A stretch of 64,000 nt of DNA from Aerococcus sanguinicola (GCF_008726925.1 NZ_VYWO01000001.1:310001-374000), one strand, 5' to 3'. Counted from the first letter of the stretch, positions 15,439 to 23,650 are shown. Numbers and translations are program-made. Notes: a model not told the origin generated them from the sequence alone.

Positions 15439-15480
15439 ACTATATAACGTATAATTACGTAAATCAACTTGTTTTTACGT
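15439..15480 (-). promoter_or_regulatory. Leftward promoter with overlapping operator
   Basis: Minus-strand TTGATT (15467-15462), a 17-base spacer and TATAGT (15444-15439). The inverted repeat ACGTAAA-N10-TTTACGT (15457-15463, 15474-15480) covers the -35 and there is a further ACGT in the spacer, so a dimeric repressor would block the promoter. Confidence 0.6.
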
Positions 15481-15528
15481 TTTTTTACACGATTTATGGT
15501 ATTATATATTTATCAGGAGGTGAAATAA

Positions 15529-16281
15529 TTGAAAGTAGATAAAAATTTAGTAGGAAATAAGATAAAGGAAATTCGTTTAAGCCATGGCTGGTCCTTAGAA
15601 ATATTTGGGGAAAAACTCGAAAATCCACCCGTTAAGCCTGGAATCATATCTAGGTGGGAAAACGGTATATCTTTACCGAACAATAAGCGTCTTAAAGCTA
15701 TAGCTGACTTGGCTGGCATCACGGTAGAAGAGTTGTTGCAAGGTGAGAAGCCAGAATTAATTGTTCCTATGAACGATAAAAAGAAACTTTATGATATATT
15801 GGAAAGTCAAATTATCCAAGCTGAACAATATATGGCTAACTATGAAGACTTGCCTGGTGAATATGCATCAAGATACTTATCCCCTATAGCGCAAGGCATA
15901 GAGAAAAGTCTTGCTTATCAAAAACTTATCGAAAAGCCACAATACGCCTTCTATATTTATGAAGGCCGCTTGTATTTGATGACTAACGTTGATGACTTAA
16001 AAAGTGATGACTATAAGTTAAGCATGGGGATCTTTGAAACTATACAAGTTGAAGCCTTTGACGAAAAGACTGGGCAAAAACATCTAGTATTTGAAGAACC
16101 AATAACATCTAGTGAACAAGTCGTGCGCATAATCAAGAAGTATTGGCAATCTAACCATGATATTAAGTTTACTTGGGAAAAGTCTGATATTTTAAACAGT
16201 GGCATTCTTAAAAATATCCCTCTTAACTTCCCTTACCCCATCGAAGATATCCACAAAAAACAAATACTTGAATACAACTAG
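15529..16281 (+). CDS. XRE-family repressor of the island (Stl/CI-like)
   Basis: 250 residues. N-terminal HTH (about 8-65: IKEIRLSHGWSLEIFGEKL, then PGIISRWENGISLPNNKRL). The larger C-terminal part is aromatic and acidic and does not show the Ser-Lys protease signature of LexA/CI repressors, so SOS cleavage is not predicted. TTG is the start, 7 bases after AGGAGGTG. It is divergent from the Cro-like gene and is followed by integrase, as in Gram-positive phage-inducible islands, where a helper-phage protein inactivates the Stl repressor. That mode of induction is inferred by analogy. Confidence 0.65.
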   Translation: MKVDKNLVGNKIKEIRLSHGWSLEIFGEKLENPPVKPGIISRWENGISLPNNKRLKAIADLAGITVEELLQGEKPELIVPMNDKKKLYDILESQIIQAEQYMANYEDLPGEYASRYLSPIAQGIEKSLAYQKLIEKPQYAFYIYEGRLYLMTNVDDLKSDDYKLSMGIFETIQVEAFDEKTGQKHLVFEEPITSSEQVVRIIKKYWQSNHDIKFTWEKSDILNSGILKNIPLNFPYPIEDIHKKQILEYN

Positions 16282-16296
16282 CCACAAGCCTACCTA

Positions 16297-16326
16297 ACAT
16301 ACAGACTTGCTAATTCAGCCGTGGGG
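16297..16326 (+). repeat. 30-bp direct repeat, copy 2
   Basis: A perfect copy of 15157-15186, placed between the repressor stop and the integrase start, about 27 bases before the integrase ATG. The repressor-integrase mRNA therefore carries the exact complement of a stretch in the leftward mRNA. Confidence 0.9.
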
Positions 16327-16352
16327 GTAGATTTAGAAAGGATATGTTAGAA

Positions 16353-17510
16353 ATGGCAACGTATAAGAAATATACCAATAGCAAGGGTGAATTCTGGTCG
16401 GTTCGGGGTTACCTGGGCATAGATGAATTGACTGGCAAAGATAAGAGAATCAATAAAAGAGGATTTAAGACAAAAAAAGAGGCTTCACAATACTTTGACC
16501 AACAAAAAATCAAATTTGTTAATGGCGAAAGTATCGCAAAGCCTAAAAAGATGAAGTTTACTCAAGTATATCATGAATGGCTTGAAATATATAAAAATGA
16601 TGTTGAAGAGTCAACACTTAGCAAAACGGTAACTATTTTTGAAAAACATATATTGCCCGCTTTCGGGGATTGCTTCGTCAATAAAATTACTAGCCAAATG
16701 ATACAGAGCAAATTAAACCATTGGCACAAAGAATATAAACATCATAGAAAAATGTTTGCTTATTTCAAACGGGTAATGAAGTATGCTTATATTCATGGTT
16801 ACGTTACTAGTCTAGAAACAGATAAGGTTGTCACACCTAAAAAGAAAGTGAAATATCGTTGTGACCAAGAAGACAAGTGCCCCTTTTACAATATTCAGGA
16901 ATTGCGCCAACTGATGAAGATTCTTGAAGCTGAAGAAAGTCGCAAATGGCATGCTTGCATTCGGACTATGGCCTATACTGGGCTAAGGCGTGGGGAAATT
17001 CTAGCGCTCACTTGGAACGATATTAATTTCACCAACAAAACATTAACGGTGGATAAGGCTGTCGGCCAAACGAATAGCAATAAGATTTACTTGAAAGACC
17101 CTAAGAACGAAAATAGCAATCGTACAATTAGCATTGACGATACTACACTAAACGTTTTAAGACGCTGGCGGGCTGAACAAAGCCAAGAATTATTAAAATT
17201 TGGCTTTAAGCCACTAGGGAAACAACAACTTGTTTTTAACCATCCTAAAACAAATAGCTTACTAAATCCTTCAATAATCTACACTCGCTTTAAGAAAATT
17301 TGCGAACAAAACAACTTTAGGTTTATCAAGATTCACGGGCTAAGGCATACACATTGTTCCCTGCTCTTTGAGGCTGGGGTTCCCATGAAAGACGTGATGA
17401 AGCGCCTAGGGCATGGGGATATTAAAACGACTATGAACATCTACACTCATGTTACAGAACAATCAGAACAAAGAAGTGCCCAACTATTCGCAAGCTATGT
17501 TAATTTTTAG
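16353..17510 (+). CDS. int: Tyrosine recombinase (integrase) of the island
   Basis: A 385-residue site-specific recombinase. It has an N-terminal AP2-like arm-binding region (about 1-50), a SAM-like core-binding domain (about 60-150), and a C-terminal catalytic domain with Arg I in YTGLRRGEI, the HGLRHTH box, LGHGDIKTT and the nucleophile Tyr in MNIYTHV. It is full length for its class. ATG at 16344 lies too close to AAAGGA; the ATG at 16353 is 10 bases away and preferred. Its stop is 100 bases from the att core in the tRNA, as expected for a tRNA-targeting integrase. Confidence 0.85.
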   Translation: MATYKKYTNSKGEFWSVRGYLGIDELTGKDKRINKRGFKTKKEASQYFDQQKIKFVNGESIAKPKKMKFTQVYHEWLEIYKNDVEESTLSKTVTIFEKHILPAFGDCFVNKITSQMIQSKLNHWHKEYKHHRKMFAYFKRVMKYAYIHGYVTSLETDKVVTPKKKVKYRCDQEDKCPFYNIQELRQLMKILEAEESRKWHACIRTMAYTGLRRGEILALTWNDINFTNKTLTVDKAVGQTNSNKIYLKDPKNENSNRTISIDDTTLNVLRRWRAEQSQELLKFGFKPLGKQQLVFNHPKTNSLLNPSIIYTRFKKICEQNNFRFIKIHGLRHTHCSLLFEAGVPMKDVMKRLGHGDIKTTMNIYTHVTEQSEQRSAQLFASYVNF

Positions 17511-17523
17511 GTAAAATTAGGGG

Positions 17524-17538
17524 AACGGAACAAAAAAC
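17524..17538 (+). repeat. Right copy of AACGGAACAAAAAAC
   Basis: Matches 8818-8832. It overlaps the A tract that, on the other strand, is the T tract of the terminator at 17532-17571. Confidence 0.4.
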
Positions 17539-17571
17539 GGGAGGATAACAAAATAGATTGCTATCTTCCCG
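17532..17571 (-). terminator. Island-borne terminator for the tRNA-Ala transcript
   Basis: On the minus strand CGGGAAGATA pairs with TATCCTCCCG and is followed by six T. It stands 40 bases after the tRNA 3' end, the same distance as the displaced ancestral terminator at 8621-8658. Confidence 0.75.
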
Positions 17572-17610
17572 CTCTAAACGTTGATACACCAACATTTATA
17601 AAAATATCAA

Positions 17611-17626
17611 ATGGAGACGATCGGGC
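17611..17626 (+). repeat. attR core within the tRNA-Ala gene
   Basis: ATGGAGACGATCGGGC, identical to 8698-8713. Bases 17612-17626 are the last 15 nt of the tRNA. Confidence 0.85.
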
Positions 17627-17684
17627 TCGAACCGACGACCTCTACACTGCCAGTGTAGCGCTCTCCCAACTGAGCTACGCCCCC
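17612..17684 (-). tRNA. tRNA-Ala(GGC)
   Basis: The 73-nt minus-strand sequence folds as a cloverleaf: acceptor GGGGGCG/CGTCTCC with the alanine-specific G3-U70 pair, D arm GCTC/GAGC, anticodon arm CTACA-CTGGCAG-TGTAG with anticodon GGC, a 5-nt variable loop, T arm GTCGG/CCGAT with TTCGAGC loop, and discriminator A. CCA is not encoded. The gene is intact because the island restores its 3' end. Confidence 0.95.
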
Positions 17685-17901
17685 GTCAATAAGACTATTC
17701 TACCTAATTTTCCCTGTAAAAGCAAGCCCTTTTACTAATTATTTTATTTTTTGAACTTTAAATAAAGATAAGCATATGATTTTATTTGCGAATCCCCTAG
17801 ATCAAGTGGCTAAGCAAACTAAATTATCTGCTATCTTTAAAAAGTAAATCTCTGAACTGAAAGCCTTTCCATGTTATACTGTATGTAAAGGAGGATGACC
17901 T

Positions 17902-18663
17902 ATGAAAGCATACACACTAATCACGGGAGCTAGTTCAGGAATTGGCGAGGCCTATGCCTGTTTGGCAGCCAGCCAAGGGCAAAACCTAATCCTAGTTGCC
18001 CGCCGCGAAGAGCGTTTGCTTGCTTTAAAGGAAGAATTTGAGCATGAATATCCTGGAATCCAGGTCCATTATTTAGTCCAGGATCTGAGCCAAATTGACG
18101 AATTGGAAGGCTTCTACCAGAAAACCCAGGCCTATTCCATTAATTGTTGGATCAATAACGCGGGCTTCTCGAATAAGAAGGACTTTCTCAGCCTGACCAG
18201 CCAAGAAATCTTGCAACTTATGAAAGTAGACATGGTGGCGCCCACTTTGCTCAGCCAATATTACTTAAGCGATTACCAAGCAGTTGAAGGAGCAGTCCTG
18301 GTCAATGTTTCTTCAGTGGCGGGCTACGAGCTCATGGAGTCCTCACCCTTCTATAGCCCGATGAAGTTCTATATCAGCGCCTTTTCCGAAAATATTGGCC
18401 GCTATCTCCACAATAAGGAAGCTTCGGTCCAGGTCAAAATTTTAGCGCCTGCTGCTGTGAACACGCCTTTTATTAATGTAGCTTCCCAGGATGAGTCCCT
18501 GAAGGCAGATGATGTGTGGAAACATTACAATGAAGCGGATGAAATTGCGGGCTATCTGGACCAGCTGATTAAGAGTGATCAGACTCTGGGCAAAGTCAAC
18601 CTAGAGAGCCGTGAATTTGAGCTCTTGAATCCCCAATTACCCAACAGGTGGGCAAAAGATTAA
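17902..18663 (+). CDS. Short-chain dehydrogenase/reductase
   Basis: A 253-residue NAD(P)-dependent oxidoreductase of the classical SDR family. The Rossmann motif TGASSGIGEAYA is at 7-18, the NAG-like motif is WINNAGFS near 85, and the active site is VSSVAG with Tyr-x3-Lys in YSPMK (about 150-154). Arg residues after the second strand (ARREER) favour NADPH. ATG follows AAAGGAGGATG, and TATACT lies upstream near 17874. Substrate unknown. It is followed 46 bases later by the aminotransferase gene and may share a transcript with it. Confidence 0.8.
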   Translation: MKAYTLITGASSGIGEAYACLAASQGQNLILVARREERLLALKEEFEHEYPGIQVHYLVQDLSQIDELEGFYQKTQAYSINCWINNAGFSNKKDFLSLTSQEILQLMKVDMVAPTLLSQYYLSDYQAVEGAVLVNVSSVAGYELMESSPFYSPMKFYISAFSENIGRYLHNKEASVQVKILAPAAVNTPFINVASQDESLKADDVWKHYNEADEIAGYLDQLIKSDQTLGKVNLESREFELLNPQLPNRWAKD

Positions 18664-18709
18664 AATTGTATTATAATAAATAAAATTTAGTTTTGAAAGG
18701 AAGTTGTTT

Positions 18710-19840
18710 ATGCTAAATATCAGTCCAGGTCCTTCTCATGTGAGTGACAAGGTGCTAAAAGCCTTTGCCCAGTCAAAGACCAATACCGACCTTGACCATG
18801 ACTATACCAAATACCAGCGCCAGGTTGAAAAGAAAGTTTCTCAAGTTTTACAGACGGACGCCCCTTCCTTCTTCATGGTAGGCGAAGCCCTCATCACTTT
18901 GGAAGCGGCCATTTTCTCCATGGTTGAAGCAGGCGACCGGGTCTTAATCTTGTCCAACGGGGTCTATGGGGCTGGTTTTGCCGACTTTGTACGCTTTGTT
19001 GGAGGCCAACCTGTCCTCTTCGAGCAAGACTGGCGCCACGGCCTAGCATTGGATGAATTGGAAAGCTTCCTAGCCTCCGACCACGACTTCCAAGTGGCGA
19101 CCTTCGTCCACTGTGAGACCCCAACCGGTATCTCCAATGATATCCACGGCATTGGCCAACTCCTCCACCGCTATGGGATCTTATCGATTGTGGACTCCGT
19201 TTCAGGAATTGGAGGGGAAGCCATCGACTTTGACCGCGCCCAAGTCGACGTCTTGCTAGGCGGCAGCCAAAAATGCCTCTCAGCACCTGTGGGTATTGGG
19301 ACCGTCACTCTATCCCAAAACGCCCTGGACCAGCTAGACCAGAGAGAGAGTCCTATCCCTTCTTTCTACTCCAACTTTAAATCTTATCTCAGCTTTGATA
19401 ATGATCATTTCGATTTCCCATATACCATGAGCGAGAACTTGGTCTATGCCATGGATGCTGCCCTAGACCAAACCCTATCCTATGACTTCGCAGCCAAGCA
19501 TGACAAGTGGGCAGAAAATACGCGGAAAATTTTCCAAGAAGCAGGCTTTGAACTTTATGCTAAGGACCATCCGGCTAATACATTGACCGCCGTTCTCTTA
19601 CCTGAAGGCTTTAATAGCTTTGACGTCATGGCAGAGGTCAAAAAAGAAGGGATCTTAATTGTCAGTGGCGATGGGCCACTCGGCGAACGCATCTTGCGGA
19701 TTGCCCATATGGGATCCAATATGGAAGTGGACTACTTCGATGCCATGTACCAAGCCCTCGACAAGGCCTTCCAAAAACTTGGCATTCCTAGCCAAATTTC
19801 CTTGGCAGAAGCTTTCCGTTCATCCCAGCTAGAAGATTAA
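18710..19840 (+). CDS. Class V aminotransferase (alanine-glyoxylate/serine-pyruvate type)
   Basis: A 376-residue PLP enzyme of the small archaeal/peroxisomal AGT-like group. It opens with LNISPGPSHVSDKVL, the PGP start typical of the group. The PLP lysine is in GGSQKCLSAPVG (about residue 188) with the preceding acidic VDSVSGIGGE motif. The family moves amino groups between alanine or serine and glyoxylate or pyruvate; the true substrate cannot be told. RBS GAAAGGAAG supports ATG at 18710 rather than the in-frame TTG at 18704. Confidence 0.8.
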   Translation: MLNISPGPSHVSDKVLKAFAQSKTNTDLDHDYTKYQRQVEKKVSQVLQTDAPSFFMVGEALITLEAAIFSMVEAGDRVLILSNGVYGAGFADFVRFVGGQPVLFEQDWRHGLALDELESFLASDHDFQVATFVHCETPTGISNDIHGIGQLLHRYGILSIVDSVSGIGGEAIDFDRAQVDVLLGGSQKCLSAPVGIGTVTLSQNALDQLDQRESPIPSFYSNFKSYLSFDNDHFDFPYTMSENLVYAMDAALDQTLSYDFAAKHDKWAENTRKIFQEAGFELYAKDHPANTLTAVLLPEGFNSFDVMAEVKKEGILIVSGDGPLGERILRIAHMGSNMEVDYFDAMYQALDKAFQKLGIPSQISLAEAFRSSQLED

Positions 19841-19847
19841 TAAATAA

Positions 19848-19893
19848 AGAAGAGATTGACTTTAGATTTTTTAAGTCAATCTCTTCTTTTTTG
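19848..19893. terminator. Bidirectional intrinsic terminator
   Basis: GAAGAGATTGACTT and AAGTCAATCTCTTC form a 14-bp perfect stem with T6 after it. It separates the aminotransferase gene and the minus-strand operon that ends at 19895. Confidence 0.9.
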
Positions 19894-19894
19894 C

Positions 19895-20215
19895 CTACTG
19901 GTCAGCTAATTTCTTCTCTTCGCGAGCTAGGCTAGCCTTTTTCTGTTCGAAAGCATTCTCTCGGCCTGGGCGAATATCTGCCCGGAAACTAATCTCCGTG
20001 CGGATGCCATGCTCAGCCAGGGCTTTAGCTGCTCGGCTCACAACTGCCATGACTTCATCCAAGTCCCCTTCAATTTCTGTAGTCATCGCATGGGTCTGAT
20101 AAGGCAGGCCAGATTCTTGAATGACCTTGACCGCTTGAACAACATACTGGGACAAATGATCTCCCTGTCCATAGGGTGCAATGGCAAGGGCACATAAGGT
20201 ATTTAATTTTGACAT
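19895..20215 (-). CDS. Thiamine-binding/MTH1187-family protein (DUF77)
   Basis: A 106-residue ferredoxin-like fold protein of the MTH1187/YkoF-type family, members of which bind thiamine or hydroxymethylpyrimidine. Recognisable segments are ALAIAPYGQGDHLSQYV at the start and the conserved AMTTEIEGDLDEVMAVV in the middle, which forms the ligand pocket region. ATG follows AAAGGAG. It lies 17 bases after the 155-aa gene of the MoxR/VWA operon and so is probably the last gene of that unit, although a metabolic link is not obvious. Confidence 0.75.
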   Translation of the reverse strand: MSKLNTLCALAIAPYGQGDHLSQYVVQAVKVIQESGLPYQTHAMTTEIEGDLDEVMAVVSRAAKALAEHGIRTEISFRADIRPGRENAFEQKKASLAREEKKLADQ

Positions 20216-20232
20216 CTAAAAGACTCCTTTCT

Positions 20233-20700
20233 TTAATCTTCCAAACCATTCTGAGCCTTGTACTGGCTCACTTTTTGTTTAAGTTCGGGCACGCCATCCC
20301 GCATAAGCTGTTCCCAGATGGATTCTTGGCTCCCATGCCGGGTGATCACTGACTGGCCCCGGGCTGAATCTTGGCTCTGAGCCTCTTCCTTGACTTGGAC
20401 ATAGGCTTGCCAGACCGCTTCTAGGAAGTCATCTTCGACTTCATCCACTACCCGGTTGTCTTGGCGGTAACGGTTGCCCTTACGCACCAAACTCTCCTTC
20501 TGATAGGGGCTTTCCCAATGGGCCAGGTAGCCCCGGGCCACCATATAAAAGGCCGCTTGGTCCGTAATCTCAGCAAAATTGAAGGTCAGCTGATTCTTCA
20601 CCTTGTCTAAGTCTTGATAGTTAAAGGCTTGCACCAAGGGCAGGTAATCGCCAAATTGAAGCCGAATCAGTGCTTTCTTCAGGTCAAGTGTTTGTGACAT
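20233..20700 (-). CDS. Hypothetical protein of the MoxR/VWA operon, 155 aa
   Basis: A soluble, acidic, helical protein with no motif I know. It has a Leu-rich N-terminus (ALIRLQFGDYLPLVQAFNY), a middle rich in aromatic residues (AAFYMVARGYLAHW), and a Gln/Lys-rich end. ATG follows AGGAGGGGCC. The 12-base gap to the VWA gene and the position between it and the DUF77 gene suggest it works with the AAA/VWA pair, perhaps as a substrate or adaptor. Confidence 0.6.
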   Translation of the reverse strand: MSQTLDLKKALIRLQFGDYLPLVQAFNYQDLDKVKNQLTFNFAEITDQAAFYMVARGYLAHWESPYQKESLVRKGNRYRQDNRVVDEVEDDFLEAVWQAYVQVKEEAQSQDSARGQSVITRHGSQESIWEQLMRDGVPELKQKVSQYKAQNGLED

Positions 20701-20712
20701 AGGCCCCTCCTT

Positions 20713-22284
20713 CTAATCGAGCGGTTGACGCAGGCGGTGCTGCATCAATTGATTATTATAGGCTGCACTTTGACGCAAGTAGAGAACTTTACCATAGCTT
20801 TCCGTAGACAGCGGATTCTCCTCCTGGGGATCAGCCTGGGTGAGAATCCAGTACATGTTATGGTAACCATAGCGGTCAAAGCCATCATCCCCATAGCCGT
20901 CTGTGAAGTAAACAGCTACCGAATTATGGTCGTTAAAACCATTGGCGTGGAGCCAATCGAAGGCGGGCGCAAAACTCGTCCCTCCCCGACCTTCAAAAGA
21001 AAATTGGGCCAAGGTCTGGTGGGTAAGACGTTCTGCTTTGACCACCTTGGTATCCACTTGAACGAGCCAGACCTGGTTGCCCAGGGTCTTTTGAATATTG
21101 GCTAATTCACCTAGACTATAGGCTAGGGCTTCCTCGTTTTGCGAAGCAGAAGTATCGACAAAGACAATGAGTGTCGTCGCAGTATCCAATACCCGACCAG
21201 GCAAGTCCACACGGAAGGGCTGGCGGCGGTTCATGCGGTTCTTAGAGAGCCGGTAAGGGACAGGAGTAGCCCCCTCCCCCCGCTGGATGATCTCCTTCCA
21301 GTTAATGGCGCGCGATTTATTCATCGGTTTCACCTGTTCCGACAATTGCCCTGACAAGTGTTCCCGCATCTCATCGGTCAAGTCATCGTAAGCCTTGCGG
21401 ACCAAGCCATTAATAATTTTGCGGTGGAGGTCATTATTCTTGCCTTGGGGGATCACCTGCTGCATGGAGAAGTTCTTCTTCATTTCATCATTTAATTGTT
21501 CGGCTGAATCAATGCGCAAGTCCGATAGCTTGTCTTCATCGAAGTTGCCTGCTAATTGACTGTAGAGGTCATCCATCTGACCCGACCCCTTCATCTTCTC
21601 GAAGGTAGATAGGGTCCGGTTATGACTGGGATGGGACGGGTCATCAGCTATCTTTTTCATTTCTTGGTAGTAATAGAGCGTTCCCTTCTTCTCCTGGAGG
21701 CGGACATCCAATTTCTGCCTTAAGCCTTTTAGTGAAACCGAATGGCTTGGCAGGTCTTGGATATACTGGTTAATCTCAGTTTCCATGGCCACACTCATGA
21801 TTTTAGCATCTTCGCTTTCTTGGAAGGCCCAATCGTAATCCGTCATGTGGTTGAAAATAATGTGGTAGCACATCTGCCGAATACCTGCCAACATTTGCTT
21901 AGGGCTCTCATAATACATGAAGAAAAGAATGGGATTAACCGTCAAGGTAAAGCGCAGGCCTTCAAAAGATAAATTCATCGGCTTAGCCAGGGTCTTACTC
22001 ATCTGCCGGTCTAAGCGGTAGATAATCCCTGCAAAGAGGCTATCATTGGCCCCACTGTAGCTGCGATCCGTCATCAGAGAGGCCGTTAAGAGGCCAATAA
22101 AGTCGTGCATGAGGTCAGAAAAGACCTGGTAGTCTTCATCCGCTCCAAAGTTCATATAAATGATGAAGGCAATCCGCAAGCGAAAATAGCGGTCGTCGAT
22201 ATTGTCAATGGCGAGCTCCTGCTGGCTAGAACCCATCAAGGCCAACAGGTCATCCCGACTCTTATTTGTTTTGATTCCGTCCAT
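20713..22284 (-). CDS. VWA-domain protein (VWA-like metallopeptidase-associated type)
   Basis: A 523-residue protein. The C-terminal third is a von Willebrand A-like domain with an intact MIDAS: DTSASQ (about 368-373), GGTSF (about 423) and YFTDGYGDDG (about 449). The long helical N-terminal part fits the DUF2201-type arrangement. Such proteins pair with MoxR-family AAA ATPases as chaperone or maturation machines. The MoxR gene is 21 bases upstream. ATG follows GAAAGGAG. Confidence 0.75.
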   Translation of the reverse strand: MDGIKTNKSRDDLLALMGSSQQELAIDNIDDRYFRLRIAFIIYMNFGADEDYQVFSDLMHDFIGLLTASLMTDRSYSGANDSLFAGIIYRLDRQMSKTLAKPMNLSFEGLRFTLTVNPILFFMYYESPKQMLAGIRQMCYHIIFNHMTDYDWAFQESEDAKIMSVAMETEINQYIQDLPSHSVSLKGLRQKLDVRLQEKKGTLYYYQEMKKIADDPSHPSHNRTLSTFEKMKGSGQMDDLYSQLAGNFDEDKLSDLRIDSAEQLNDEMKKNFSMQQVIPQGKNNDLHRKIINGLVRKAYDDLTDEMREHLSGQLSEQVKPMNKSRAINWKEIIQRGEGATPVPYRLSKNRMNRRQPFRVDLPGRVLDTATTLIVFVDTSASQNEEALAYSLGELANIQKTLGNQVWLVQVDTKVVKAERLTHQTLAQFSFEGRGGTSFAPAFDWLHANGFNDHNSVAVYFTDGYGDDGFDRYGYHNMYWILTQADPQEENPLSTESYGKVLYLRQSAAYNNQLMQHRLRQPLD

Positions 22285-22305
22285 ACAGGTCTCCTTTCCT
22301 TCACT

Positions 22306-23505
22306 CTAATTTTTTGAAACCGCCATGGTAATTTCAAAGGCCCGGTCCACGTAAGCTTCAAACTGGGAGAGGGCTTCATTCAAACGTCCCATGGCTGAAT
22401 CGGCTGCGGCTTCATTCAGACGCTTCACTAAACTATAGACTTCATCGGCTTCCGTTGCCAAGAAGAGGTCAAGATAGCGACTGAGGAGTGCTTGGTCTTC
22501 TAGTAGGTTTTCATGGTCCAAGAGATATGCCGTTAAGTCTTCGATAACCCGCTTTTTACGGATGGCCTGCATGGCCTGGTAACGGTCTAAGATAGCAGGA
22601 TCTAAATGGTCCCCCTCAGCTTCGACCACTTCTTGCGCCTTGATATAGTCTCCCTGGTGGGTCTGGAGGTAAGAAAGGAAGACTTGCCCGGCTTCTTCCC
22701 CGATACAGCCATCAATCCCTTCGATAAGGAAGGCGAGGAGGTCGTCATCCGCCAGGTCCAGCAGGTCATAACCAGCGTCTTCATAGTTATAGAAGAGTTC
22801 GGATAAGCGTTCATAGGCACGTGGCGTGGGGTTCTTATCCCGGGTCTCGTCGATAACAATGAAATACTGCCGGCCTTCAGCTTGTAGGAAGTCAGAGATG
22901 AGCGGATGGATCCTAGCTTGACCTGACCGCTGGGGATGGTCCACTTGGGCAAAAGAAGCGAGCCACTGGTCCAAGGTCGTTCCCATCCGGATACGCATGG
23001 TCCGGTCATTAATGGCCATATCCCGGGCATTGGTCGCATAGGATGACCCTTCAAAACCTTCGACATCAGAAGAAGGGTTCTCAGCCGTAATAATAACAAC
23101 ATTATCGGGCAAGTCGATCCCCATCAGATTCCGCTGGAGGACCAAGTTCATTAATTCCCCTTGGACCATAGCGATAGGCCGGTTAAATTCATCGAGGAAG
23201 AGGATGACTTTCTTATCTGGATGGGCCTTAGCTGCATCCACTGCCCCTTGGACTTGGGGGTTCAAATAGTAATCGATCCGGTCTTCTTTAGGCACCGGCA
23301 TGGTGAGGTCCCCTGGCTGCAAGAGCGAACAGGTGATCTCAAAGAAGGGGAAGCCATTGCTGGCAGCCAACTCACGGACGAGCTGGGACTTACCAATCCC
23401 CCCATGCCCCACTATATCCGTTACAATATTTGAATCTTCTTGAAGTAATAAATTAATTCCCTTAAAGACTGCCGTATAAGTCAGCCCAGGCACTCGGTCT
23501 GCCAT
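22306..23505 (-). CDS. MoxR-family AAA ATPase
   Basis: A 399-residue ATPase, first gene of a four-gene operon. Walker A is GHGGIGKSQ (about 34-42), Walker B KVILFLDEFNRP (about 97-108), and sensor 1 VVIITAENPSSD (about 134-145). A strict DEFNR Walker B is typical of MoxR proteins. Two in-frame ATGs lie 6 bases apart; the second (23505) is 6 bases after AAAGGTGG and is chosen. Together with the VWA protein it should remodel or insert cofactors into target proteins, which are unknown here. Confidence 0.8.
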   Translation of the reverse strand: MADRVPGLTYTAVFKGINLLLQEDSNIVTDIVGHGGIGKSQLVRELAASNGFPFFEITCSLLQPGDLTMPVPKEDRIDYYLNPQVQGAVDAAKAHPDKKVILFLDEFNRPIAMVQGELMNLVLQRNLMGIDLPDNVVIITAENPSSDVEGFEGSSYATNARDMAINDRTMRIRMGTTLDQWLASFAQVDHPQRSGQARIHPLISDFLQAEGRQYFIVIDETRDKNPTPRAYERLSELFYNYEDAGYDLLDLADDDLLAFLIEGIDGCIGEEAGQVFLSYLQTHQGDYIKAQEVVEAEGDHLDPAILDRYQAMQAIRKKRVIEDLTAYLLDHENLLEDQALLSRYLDLFLATEADEVYSLVKRLNEAAADSAMGRLNEALSQFEAYVDRAFEITMAVSKN

Positions 23506-23650
23506 CGACATCCACCTTTCTAATGAGTCATTTCAATCTTCTTCCATTATAACAAATATCCCAGCTTGAAACTAATCCTAGCTTTTGAGCTTTGGGCCCA
23601 AAAGCATTAGAATAGACTTAGCAAGTGAATAAAGATTCAGGAGGTAAAAG

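Larger units (their letters stand above)
8698..17626. mobile_element. Integrated genomic island (phage-satellite/PICI-like) in tRNA-Ala
   Basis: The element is bounded by a direct repeat of ATGGAGACGATCGGGC, at 8698-8713 and 17611-17626; the right copy is the 3' end of the tRNA-Ala gene. It encodes a tyrosine integrase beside the tRNA, an XRE repressor in the same direction, and a leftward divergent operon of small regulators, an excisionase-like HTH protein, an SF3-type replication protein and a primase. It is visibly more AT-rich than the flanks. This order (int, repressor, divergent regulators, xis-like, rep, pri) matches Gram-positive phage-inducible islands. No terminase, capsid or relaxase gene was recognised, so a small satellite or a decayed prophage remnant remain alternatives. 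Confidence 0.8.

Noticed and set aside
8620..17700. The island as an integrative conjugative element or complete prophage
   Set aside because: No relaxase, type IV secretion, capsid, tail or lysis gene was recognised in 8.9 kb.
23578..23607. Hairpin GCTTTTG...CAAAAGC upstream of the fructosamine kinase gene
   Set aside because: It has no T tract on either side and no clear link to the promoter, so no function is assigned.
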